A stretch of DNA of 40,602 nt from an uncultured Ruminococcus sp. (GTDB lineage: Bacteria; Bacillota; Clostridia; Oscillospirales; Ruminococcaceae), in contig CACWPL010000028.1 of the NCBI GenBank assembly GCA_902762785.1, forward strand, positions 1 through 40,602, given 5' to 3'. The notes beneath the pieces are model-generated. The model did not search any database and was not told the DNA's origin. It was given only the letters and a program-made list of their open reading frames with translations. This document shows, in pieces, positions 17,400 to 24,472 of this stretch. Numbering within the stretch: the stretch's first letter is position 1; each line of letters begins with the position of its first letter. The translations under genes were made by a program, and so were the position numbers.

Positions 17400-18941
17400 A
17401 TGCGGCGCAATATCCTACGCGACACCTTGCTGCTCACGGCCATCCAGATGCTGCTGGACGGTCTGTCGCTCTTGCTGAACGTGGTGCTGACCGCGCGGCT
17501 CGGCACCGAGGCGATCGGCCTGCTGACGCTGACCGGGTCGTTCTTCCGACTCGCGGCCATGATCGCGGGCGGGAACGTGTTCCTCTGCGTGAGCCGGTTC
17601 GTCTCCGAGGAGCTGGGCAAGCGGGAGCGCGACCCGGGCGGGATGCTGCGGCAGTGTCTGGGCGTGAGTCTCGTGCTCAGTGCGGTCGTGAGCGGGCTGC
17701 TCGTGATCGGGGCGCCGCTGTGCAGCCGCTGGGCGCTCCAGACGGACGGACTGGATGCCCCTGTGCGCAGGATCGCGCTCTTTTTGCCGATGGTCACGGT
17801 CGCGGGGTGCCTGAAGGGTTGGTACAACGCCTGCTGTCGGGCGGGGACCTGTGCGGCGGCGGACGGGATCGAGTTCACCGTCCACGCGCTCTGGATGCTC
17901 GTGACGGCGTCGCCCGGCGACCCGGAGACCGTCTGCATGACGGCCGTCCATGCCACGGCGGCGGGACTGGGCGCACAGCTCCTTTTCCTGCTCTGCGGTC
18001 TCCCCCGCTGCCGTCAGCCGCGGACGGGCGCGCCCTCGCTGACGCTGGGGGCATACCTGCGGCTCGCGGTCCCGGTGATGGCGGGCTCGGCACTGACGGC
18101 CGGGCTCAGTGCGGCCAACGATGCGCTCGTCCCAATGACGCTGCGGCAGGCGGGCAGCTCCGCGGCGGAGGCTTTCTCGCAGTTCGGGATCTTCGAGGCC
18201 ATCATCCTGCCGACGCTCTTCTTCCCCTCGACCATCCTCTGCTCGCTCGCAGGCATCCTCGTGACGGAGACGGCGCGGGCACGCGGCGCCGGTGAGGAGG
18301 GACGCATCCGCGCGCTCACCGAGAAGACCCTCCGCCAGACGATCGTGTTCTCCGTCTTCGTGACGATGCTCCTCCTGCTCTTCGGTGACGAGCTCGGCAT
18401 CCTCCTTGGCGGCGGCGAGACGGCCGGGCGCATGATCGTATGGCTCGCGCCGGTCGTGCCGTTCATCTATCTGGAGATCGTGCTGGAGAGCATCATCAAG
18501 GGACTTGGCGAACAGGGCTTCTCTTCGGTGAATTATCTCTGCGAGTATGTGATCCGGATCACGGTCGTGCTCATCTGCATCCCGCTGATGGGATTCTGGG
18601 GGATCGTGCTGTCGTACTACGCGAGCAATGTTTGCGGGAACACGGCGCGGATCGTGCTCGTCCTGCGGCGGACGGGGATCCGGCTCGATGTGGTGCGGAT
18701 GCTGGGGATCCCGCTGTTCTCGGCCGTGCTCGGGGCGGTCTGCGCGTCGGCGGCGTTCACGCTCCTGCGGACGTCTCCCGGTGCCACGGCCGCGGCCATG
18801 GTGCTGTATGCGGCGCTCTGCGGCAGCATCTACCTTGCGGCACAGCACTGGCTCTTCCGCCTCTATCAAGGACGCGATGTCAGCGAAATGCCGCCGTCAG
18901 CGCCACCGGCGTCCAGATGTGATAGAGCTGCGCTCCCGTGA
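17400..18941 (+). CDS. MOP-superfamily flippase (SpoVB/MATE-like)
   Basis: Polytopic membrane protein of 513 residues with about 12-14 hydrophobic segments. It belongs to the multidrug/oligosaccharidyl-lipid/polysaccharide exporter superfamily: MRRNILRDTLLLTAIQMLLDG, LTARLGTEAIGLLTL, FVSEELGKRE, VSLVLSAVVSGLLVIGAPL, and a second half with FFPSTILCSLAGILVTE and SVNYLCEYVIRI. Members move lipid-linked glycans or other substrates across the membrane; the substrate here is unknown. GGAGGGAG lies just before ATG 17400. Upstream in-frame codons overlap fucI and its terminator and are not credible. Its 3' end overlaps the convergent next gene by 62 nt. Confidence 0.85.
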   Translation: MRRNILRDTLLLTAIQMLLDGLSLLLNVVLTARLGTEAIGLLTLTGSFFRLAAMIAGGNVFLCVSRFVSEELGKRERDPGGMLRQCLGVSLVLSAVVSGLLVIGAPLCSRWALQTDGLDAPVRRIALFLPMVTVAGCLKGWYNACCRAGTCAAADGIEFTVHALWMLVTASPGDPETVCMTAVHATAAGLGAQLLFLLCGLPRCRQPRTGAPSLTLGAYLRLAVPVMAGSALTAGLSAANDALVPMTLRQAGSSAAEAFSQFGIFEAIILPTLFFPSTILCSLAGILVTETARARGAGEEGRIRALTEKTLRQTIVFSVFVTMLLLLFGDELGILLGGGETAGRMIVWLAPVVPFIYLEIVLESIIKGLGEQGFSSVNYLCEYVIRITVVLICIPLMGFWGIVLSYYASNVCGNTARIVLVLRRTGIRLDVVRMLGIPLFSAVLGAVCASAAFTLLRTSPGATAAAMVLYAALCGSIYLAAQHWLFRLYQGRDVSEMPPSAPPASRCDRAALP

Positions 18942-19410
18942 CCGTCAGGTGCAGCGGGAATAGGCCGCTTTGGAGGAGCCGATCTTTGTACGCGCGCAGC
19001 AGGGCCTTGTCCTTGGAGGCGGCCAATGTGATGTGGGGGGATGCCTGACAGGGCGTCCCCATCTGTTTTTTCACAGACTGCTGGAGCTGCGCCCATCCCC
19101 GCCCGCCAGTGACGGGCAGCGTCAGGACGGCGCTCCCCTCCTTGCCCGGCGAGAGGACAGGCTCCCCCGCAAGGATCTCGCAATTCCCCGGGAAATGATA
19201 CCCGCGCAGGCGGTCGAGCATGACGGCGTCCTCCTTTTTGCTCCAGCTCACGAGGGTGATGTGGTGCGGGAGGACGGCGTCGGCCTTGGCACGGTCGCAG
19301 CCGCGCCCGAAGGGGATCTTGTTCGCGTCCTGCATGCCGCAGCGTGCGAGCAGGGCGGTGAGACGGGTCTCGTCCTCCTGCGAGAGGACGGCAACGAGGG
19401 TGTGTCCCAT
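18880..19410 (-). CDS. 2H phosphoesterase (2'-5' RNA ligase-like)
   Basis: 176-residue cytosolic protein with the two H-x-T motifs that define the 2H phosphoesterase superfamily: LPHHITLVSW (His50, Thr52) and SPHITLAAS (His126, Thr128). Family members hydrolyse or form 2',5' or 2',3'-cyclic phosphodiester bonds in RNA or small nucleotides; the substrate here is unknown. ATG 19410 was chosen because AAGGAG lies 10 bases upstream; an in-frame GTG at 19419 would be too close to it. The gene runs against the flippase gene and overlaps it by 62 nt. Confidence 0.85.
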   Translation of the reverse strand: MGHTLVAVLSQEDETRLTALLARCGMQDANKIPFGRGCDRAKADAVLPHHITLVSWSKKEDAVMLDRLRGYHFPGNCEILAGEPVLSPGKEGSAVLTLPVTGGRGWAQLQQSVKKQMGTPCQASPHITLAASKDKALLRAYKDRLLQSGLFPLHLTVTGAQLYHIWTPVALTAAFR

Positions 19411-19456
19411 GTGGATCACGCTCCTTTGTAGGATGTGTCAAATTTTAAGATGAAGA

Positions 19457-19500
19457 TTTGTAGGATATGCCCCATACAAATGCGCCTTCTCAAACGTATC
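19457..19500 (+). promoter_or_regulatory. Upstream element copy 1, possible alternative-sigma promoter
   Basis: Contains TATGCCCCATACAAATG, an 8-base variable stretch, then CAAACGTATC, ending 31 bases before the small membrane protein start. A second copy with the same blocks and spacing lies at 19811-19854. Outer arms TTTGT/ACAAA form an inverted repeat. The spacing of 16 bases between CATACA and CGTATC resembles ECF-sigma promoters (inference). No sigma-A promoter is evident here. Confidence 0.5.
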
Positions 19501-19531
19501 AAGGACAGAACGGCGAGAGGAGGTCGTACAC

Positions 19532-19774
19532 ATGAAAAAGAAGATCATCTATGGCATCCTTGCCGTGGTGCTGGCGTGGGGGATCGTGTTCGCGGCGGAC
19601 TTCGTGACGGTCAGCGGACTGGAGCGGCGCCCGGTCTTCTGCGTGCAGACGAAGGGCTCCCATTATGTCGGACTGGGCTATGCCTACGACGCCTACCCCC
19701 ACCCGATCAATGGCCGTTGGGAATATGCACTGACCGTCTTGGGGAACATGGTCATCTGCACCTTCACCAATTGA
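19532..19774 (+). CDS. Small single-pass membrane or secreted protein, unknown function
   Basis: 80 residues: a lysine-rich start, one hydrophobic segment (about residues 5-22, IIYGILAVVLAWGIVFAA) that may be an anchor or uncleaved signal, then an exported part with RRPVFCVQTKGSHYVGLGYAYDAYP. I recall comparable short proteins of Clostridia with a PVFC...YVGLGY pattern, but no function. AGGAGG eight bases before ATG supports the start. The gene shares a duplicated upstream element with the following VWA lipoprotein gene, suggesting common control. Confidence 0.7.
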   Translation: MKKKIIYGILAVVLAWGIVFAADFVTVSGLERRPVFCVQTKGSHYVGLGYAYDAYPHPINGRWEYALTVLGNMVICTFTN

Positions 19775-19810
19775 ACGTATGGAGGATGTGCACAGATCTC
19801 GCATGAAAAC

Positions 19811-19854
19811 TTTGTGCGGTATGCCCCATACAAATGGCCTTCCCCAAACGTATC
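19811..19854 (+). promoter_or_regulatory. Upstream element copy 2, possible alternative-sigma promoter
   Basis: Second copy of the element at 19457-19500, in the same orientation. TATGCCCCATACAAATG and CAAACGTATC are kept exactly and the 8 bases between them differ. Here the inner inverted repeat GTATG-CCC-CATAC is perfect. It ends 59 bases before the VWA lipoprotein start. Confidence 0.5.
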
Positions 19855-19913
19855 TCAGATGAACACGCAAAAGAGACCTGCCAAGCAGGACACGATAAAA
19901 AGGAGGAATCATC

Positions 19914-21332
19914 ATGAATAAAAAGAACATGTTCGCGCTGCTGACAGCGCTCGCGCTCCTGACCGCCTCCGCCGGATGCGGCGCCAAGGAGATGACCGAG
20001 ACGACCGATGCGCCCATCGTTGCGGAAAAGTCCAACGGCGAGGCCGTCATGAACGATGCCGCCGGTGCCCCTGCCGAGGCAGGCGAGGCCGCGGACGATG
20101 CCGCGCCCGCTGCGGCACCCGCGGCAGTCGATGAGGGCGCCTATGCGGAGGCGGAGTATGACATGGCGGCTGGGGATGCCGACTTTGCCTATGGCGCAGA
20201 CGCCAAGCTGACTGCACGCACGGCCGGTTCGCCCGTTCTCAATGGGGAATTCGGCGCCGTGGACGGGGCGGAGGTCGCAGATGACGTGCTCACCGCGGAG
20301 CCCATGCCCGCGGCCGGGGAGGTCGGTGTGCTGACCGCCGGCGAGTGGCGCGATCATGACAATTGGGGCTTCTTCGCCAACCTCGTCAACACCGGCGCCA
20401 TCGCGTTCCCGAGCTTCGGCCTTGATCCTACGCACCGCGTCGAGGTGACGGTGCATGATGCCGCCGGGACGGCGCTGCCGAACGCCGACGTCGTCCTCAC
20501 GCAGGAGGACGGCGGCGTCCTCTGGACGGCCAAGACCGACAAGAACGGCGTGGCCTACCTCTTCGAGGGCGCCGGCACCGGGACGTCCGTCACCGTGACG
20601 GCCCCCGACGGCGCGACCGCGACCGAGACGCTCCCGCCTCTCGCGGCAGACACCCAGAGCGAGACGCCGCTCTGCACCTCCCGCTCCGCCGAGATCACCC
20701 TCGAGAGCGCGCCTGTCCTCGCCCCGGACATGCAGGTCATGTTCATCGTGGACACGACCGGCTCCATGGGCGATGAGATGATGTACCTCCAGAGCGACTT
20801 CACCGCGCTCACCGAGGAGATCGAGGGCGAAACGGCCTACAGCGTGCTGTTCTACAAGGACGAGGGCGATGATTACGTCACCCGCAGCTCCGGCGACTTT
20901 ACGTCGGACACGGCCGAGATCAAGCGCGCGCTCGCGGCGGAGTATGCCAGCGGCGGCGGCGACGAGCCCGAGGCCGTGGCACAGGCGCTGACGGCGGCTT
21001 TCATCGACCAGCATTGGTCCGAGGATGCGGTCAAGGTCGCGTTCCTGATCTACGATGCGCCCCCGCATGACGGGACGGAGGAGGATCTCCAGGCGGCCAT
21101 CGGGACGGCGGCGGAGATGGGGATCCATCTGGTGCCGGTCGTTTCCTCGAACGGCTCGCGTGAGACGGAGCTGTTCGGCCGTGCCGCAGCCATCTGCACG
21201 AACGGCAGCTATGTCTTCCTGACGGACGATTCCGGCGTCGGCGGCTCCCACCTCGAGCCGATCATCGGCGACCACGAGGTCGAGCTGCTGCACGACATCA
21301 TCGTCCGCATCGTGAACGACTATCGGCAGTGA
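19914..21332 (+). CDS. VWA-domain lipoprotein
   Basis: 472 residues. The signal peptide ends in SAGC with the lipid cysteine at residue 22, so it is probably anchored outside the membrane. An alanine/glutamate/aspartate-rich low-complexity linker follows (about 30-105), then a small beta-sandwich-like domain (VEVTVHDAAGTALPNADVVL), then a von Willebrand A domain beginning VMFIVDTTGSMGDEM. The MIDAS motif is D280-T-T-G-S284, a DxTxS variant often seen in bacterial VWA proteins. GGDEPEAV and PVVSSNGSRETELFGR support the fold. Such proteins often mediate metal-dependent adhesion; the partner here is unknown. AAGGAGG precedes ATG. A terminator follows. Confidence 0.85.
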   Translation: MNKKNMFALLTALALLTASAGCGAKEMTETTDAPIVAEKSNGEAVMNDAAGAPAEAGEAADDAAPAAAPAAVDEGAYAEAEYDMAAGDADFAYGADAKLTARTAGSPVLNGEFGAVDGAEVADDVLTAEPMPAAGEVGVLTAGEWRDHDNWGFFANLVNTGAIAFPSFGLDPTHRVEVTVHDAAGTALPNADVVLTQEDGGVLWTAKTDKNGVAYLFEGAGTGTSVTVTAPDGATATETLPPLAADTQSETPLCTSRSAEITLESAPVLAPDMQVMFIVDTTGSMGDEMMYLQSDFTALTEEIEGETAYSVLFYKDEGDDYVTRSSGDFTSDTAEIKRALAAEYASGGGDEPEAVAQALTAAFIDQHWSEDAVKVAFLIYDAPPHDGTEEDLQAAIGTAAEMGIHLVPVVSSNGSRETELFGRAAAICTNGSYVFLTDDSGVGGSHLEPIIGDHEVELLHDIIVRIVNDYRQ

Positions 21333-21350
21333 TGCCAGTCAGATACAAAA

Positions 21351-21378
21351 GAGCACCGTCGGCGTACCGGCGGTGCTC
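21351..21378. terminator. Bidirectional terminator
   Basis: 12-bp stem GAGCACCGTCGG (21351-21362)/CCGGCGGTGCTC (21367-21378), one G-T wobble, CGTA tetraloop. Minus-strand reading is followed by TTTTG, plus-strand reading by GCTTTG. It serves the convergent VWA lipoprotein and dockerin genes. Confidence 0.85.
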
Positions 21379-21384
21379 GCTTTG

Positions 21385-22455
21385 TCAGCGGGTCGTGACG
21401 AGGCGCTTGAGATGGCCCAGGTCGAGCACGTCGACATGGCCGTCATCCTCCATGTCCGCACGGCCGAACTGCTCCTGCGTGAAGCTGTCCATCGCCAGCA
21501 GATACCGCTGGAGCGCGATGACGTCGAGCAGGTCGACGCTGTGATCCAAGTTGACGTCGCCCTTGAGGTACTGCGGCGCCTCGGTGGACGGGACGCTCTC
21601 GATCGGGTCGAGGCTCGGCGACACATCGCCCCACCAGTCCCACACGTTATCCGTGCGGTATTGGTCGACGGCCTGGGCGCCAGTCCAGGTGAAGGCGTTG
21701 TCGTAGAGGTGGCCCTCCTCGTAGTACCACTGGGCGAGCGCGCAGATCTCGTCGGGATAGTCCTTGTAGTAGCCGGTGTCGCCGGGGTCGGCCCAGCCGG
21801 TGTTGTGGCCCTTGAGCGCGTGGCGGGCGACCTGATAGCCGGTCATGCCGTAGTCCCGCATCGCGCTGACGGCGAAGTGCGTGATCTTGCGGATGCCCAT
21901 GTGATCCGAGATGATCGCGTCATAGAAATTCTCCGGCGTCAAAGTGTATTGGTACATCTCCGGCACGTCCTCCTCCTTCATGAAGCTGGGGTCAGCATCG
22001 GCGAAGGCGGTCACGGCCGTCTGAAGGGTGCCGTAGGCGTGCGCGGAGCTGACGCCGAAGCCCTGCCCCTGGGCAGTCTCGATGTCGGCGCCGTCCCCAT
22101 TGCCGCCGAGCGTGGATTCGCGCGTGCCGACGCCCAAAAACAGTGCGTAGACCTTCTCACGGTCGGTCTGGCCGAGCCGGACGGAGATCAGGTCCCAATG
22201 CTCGTCGATCTCCTTGTAGAGGGCGTACTTGACCTCCTGGACGGTCATCTTGTGGTTGATGGCGCGGATCTCCTCGACCGAGGCGTCGGCGGGGGTGTTG
22301 CGTTCGCCGAAGCCGAAGGGATTCCCCACGCCCTGCGTCTGGACGTCGCGGGACGTGTCGTGTGCCTCACCGTCTGCGCAGACCGGGAGGGCCGGGAGGA
22401 GCATGGCGGCGCTGAGCGCGGCCGCGGCGATGCGTGTCAGGATGGGATGCTTCAT
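21385..22455 (-). CDS. Secreted dockerin protein, possible GH124-like module
   Basis: 356 residues: a signal peptide (cleavage near PVCADG), an unassigned domain (about 50-280) and a C-terminal type I dockerin (about 298-353). The dockerin has two calcium-binding segments, GDVNLDHSVDLLDVIALQRYL and ADMEDDGHVDVLDLGHLKRLV, for docking to a cohesin. The middle domain has LFLGVGTRESTLGG, with an acidic residue in a lysozyme-like context, and AQGQGFGVSSAHAYGTLQTAV. This suggests to me the GH124 endoglucanase family, known from cellulosomes, but I am not sure. AGAAAGGA precedes the start. Confidence 0.75.
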   Translation of the reverse strand: MKHPILTRIAAAALSAAMLLPALPVCADGEAHDTSRDVQTQGVGNPFGFGERNTPADASVEEIRAINHKMTVQEVKYALYKEIDEHWDLISVRLGQTDREKVYALFLGVGTRESTLGGNGDGADIETAQGQGFGVSSAHAYGTLQTAVTAFADADPSFMKEEDVPEMYQYTLTPENFYDAIISDHMGIRKITHFAVSAMRDYGMTGYQVARHALKGHNTGWADPGDTGYYKDYPDEICALAQWYYEEGHLYDNAFTWTGAQAVDQYRTDNVWDWWGDVSPSLDPIESVPSTEAPQYLKGDVNLDHSVDLLDVIALQRYLLAMDSFTQEQFGRADMEDDGHVDVLDLGHLKRLVTTR

Positions 22456-22489
22456 GTTTGGTCACTTTCCTTTCTAATACATACAAAAT

Positions 22490-22517
22490 AGGTCGTCTCC
22501 AAAGGCGGAGACGACCT
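22490..22517 (-). terminator. Terminator after the EAL gene
   Basis: Perfect 11-bp stem AGGTCGTCTCC (22490-22500)/GGAGACGACCT (22507-22517) with a 6-base loop. On the minus strand it is followed by ATTTTGT and begins 3 bases after the gene's stop codon. Confidence 0.85.
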
Positions 22518-22520
22518 CTA

Positions 22521-24284
22521 TCATGCTTTCTCGTTGTGGAGGGGGTAGATGCGGTCGCCGCGCAGGCGGTCCTCGAAGACGTTCCGCGGGAGCGGCTCAT
22601 CGAAGAGATAGCCCTGCGCCATGTCACAGTGGACGGAGCGCAGGAACGCGGCCTGCAGCGGCGTCTCTACGCCCTCGGTGATGATCCGGCGGTGCAGCTC
22701 CTGTGCCGTGCGGACGATGTTCCCGATCAGGATCTCGTCCGTCTGCTGGTCAGGGTCGGTGCCGGTGATGCGGTCGATGAAGCTCTTGTCGAGCTTGATG
22801 ATGTCCATGCGGAACTCGCGGAGCATGTTCAGCGAGGAGTAGCCGGTGCCGAAGTCGTCGACCGAGGTGGCGATGCCGTGGGCACGCATCCGGTCAAGGA
22901 AATCGAGCATGGCGTCGTGGTTCTTCGTGCCGGACATCTCGGTCAGCTCGACCTCGATGTAGCGGCTCTCGATACCGTAGCGCTCCATGATCGAGACGAT
23001 CTTGTCGGCCAGCTCCGAGTCATACAGATGGAGCTGCGAGAAGTTCACCGACACACGGACAGGTTCGATCCCGGCATCGAGCCACTCGCGCAGGGTGCGG
23101 CAGACGTTCTCGAAGACGTAGAAGTCGAGCTTGCAGATGGTGCCCTCCTTCTCGAGGGTCGGGATGAAGCGCATCGGCGGGACGATCTCGCCGTCATGAT
23201 CCCAGCGGACGAGCGCCTCTGCGCCGCAGAGCGCCCCCGTCTCCAGATCGACCTTCGGCTGGTAGTAGACGATGAACTCCCGCGCCTGGAGGGCATAGGG
23301 GAAGAGCTGGGAGACCTGCTTCTCCCGCATGAGCTCCACGCGCATGGAGGGATGGTACCAGAGCTGATCGAGCGCCTTGCCGGAGTGCTTGACGATGTTC
23401 AGGGCGATGGTGCAGGAGTCCATGATGCCGCTCATCTCGTCGTCCTCGGTGATGTCGTAGATGCCGACATGCGTCGAGACGGGGTAGCGCAGCGACTGGA
23501 TCGGCGTCACCACCGGCACGAATACCTCGTGGAGCTGGGCGAGCACGTCCTCCGCATGGGACTTTAACAGGAGGAGGAAGAAATTGTCTCCCCCGGGACG
23601 CGCCATCAGCTCACCGGGGAGCAGGTGTCCGCGGATCTCCTTGCAGAAGGAGACCATGATCTGGTCGCCCATCCGCTGGCCGACCTTCTGGTTGATGAGC
23701 TTGAAGTTCTTGAGATTGAAGAACACGCCGACATAGTCCTTGAGGCGGCCCTGCGCCTTGAGGCGGGCGCCTGCGCGCATGAGGCCGGCGGAATTGAGGA
23801 CACCGGTCATGTAGTCCATGGTGATGGCACGCGTCAGGAGCATCGATATGCGCGCGCGGCCGAAGAGATGGTAGAGGTTGCCGGAGAGGAACTCGATCTC
23901 GGTCGTCTCCTGCTCGTCCCAGACGGTGCCGGCCTTGGGGTAGACGACCACAGCGAAGGAGCCGTTCTCGCCTGTGCGGTAATGGCAGCGGATCTCCTGG
24001 GTGGCATCATAGCCCTCGGGATCGTCATAGAGCACGGTCTCAGAGCGCTGACCGTCCGGCGCGAGCGAGGTGGCAGGTGCATCGAGGAGGATGAGCATGT
24101 GGCCGATCTTCATGAGCCTTGCGACAGGCGGCAGCTCACGGATGGCGACATCACACACGGCTTTGTCGGTATCATAGTCTCCGCTGATCCGGGAGATGAA
24201 GGTCAGGTATTCCGGGGAGCAGAGTCGGAAAGTGCGGTCCTGCGGCCCTTGCGGATCATTCGTCCTATCGTTCATGATGTCCAT
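22521..24284 (-). CDS. Cyclic-di-GMP phosphodiesterase, degenerate GGDEF plus EAL
   Basis: About 587 residues: an N-terminal sensor-like region without a clear family (about 1-150), a GGDEF domain whose active site reads RPGGDNFF instead of GGDEF, and a C-terminal EAL domain. The EAL domain keeps its catalytic residues: GAEALVRW, VNFSQL, VELTE, DDFGTGYSSL, KLDKSFI and EGVET. I infer that it degrades c-di-GMP while its GGDEF half is catalytically dead and perhaps regulatory. No transmembrane segment is evident. The start is uncertain: ATG 24284 has AGAGGGGG just upstream, while 24308 and 24275 are also possible. Confidence 0.85.
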   Translation of the reverse strand: MDIMNDRTNDPQGPQDRTFRLCSPEYLTFISRISGDYDTDKAVCDVAIRELPPVARLMKIGHMLILLDAPATSLAPDGQRSETVLYDDPEGYDATQEIRCHYRTGENGSFAVVVYPKAGTVWDEQETTEIEFLSGNLYHLFGRARISMLLTRAITMDYMTGVLNSAGLMRAGARLKAQGRLKDYVGVFFNLKNFKLINQKVGQRMGDQIMVSFCKEIRGHLLPGELMARPGGDNFFLLLLKSHAEDVLAQLHEVFVPVVTPIQSLRYPVSTHVGIYDITEDDEMSGIMDSCTIALNIVKHSGKALDQLWYHPSMRVELMREKQVSQLFPYALQAREFIVYYQPKVDLETGALCGAEALVRWDHDGEIVPPMRFIPTLEKEGTICKLDFYVFENVCRTLREWLDAGIEPVRVSVNFSQLHLYDSELADKIVSIMERYGIESRYIEVELTEMSGTKNHDAMLDFLDRMRAHGIATSVDDFGTGYSSLNMLREFRMDIIKLDKSFIDRITGTDPDQQTDEILIGNIVRTAQELHRRIITEGVETPLQAAFLRSVHCDMAQGYLFDEPLPRNVFEDRLRGDRIYPLHNEKA

Positions 24285-24339
24285 TCGCCCCCTCTTTGCT
24301 CGTGCCATACGCTAAAACAGATCCTCCGAGCTCCTTATC

Positions 24340-24368
24340 ATTTTAACATATTATGAAAGAAAAGTCAA
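24340..24368 (-). promoter_or_regulatory. Sigma-A promoter of the EAL gene
   Basis: Minus-strand -35 TTGACT (24363-24368), 17-bp spacer and -10 TAAAAT (24340-24345) in an AT-rich gap, about 55 bases before the chosen start. Confidence 0.85.
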
Positions 24369-24432
24369 TCCTATTTTCATAATATTATGCAGATCATACA
24401 GACGGAAAGGGGCTCCCTCTGGCAGGATGCCG

Positions 24433-24464
24433 AAAGAAAACGCCGCCCCTTCGCAGGGACGGCG
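24433..24464 (-). terminator. Terminator after the pectate lyase gene
   Basis: 9-bp stem CGCCGCCCC (24441-24449)/GGGACGGCG (24456-24464) with one G-T wobble and a 6-base loop. On the minus strand TTTTCTTT follows. It starts 8 bases after the stop codon. Confidence 0.85.
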
Positions 24465-24472
24465 CGAGCGGA

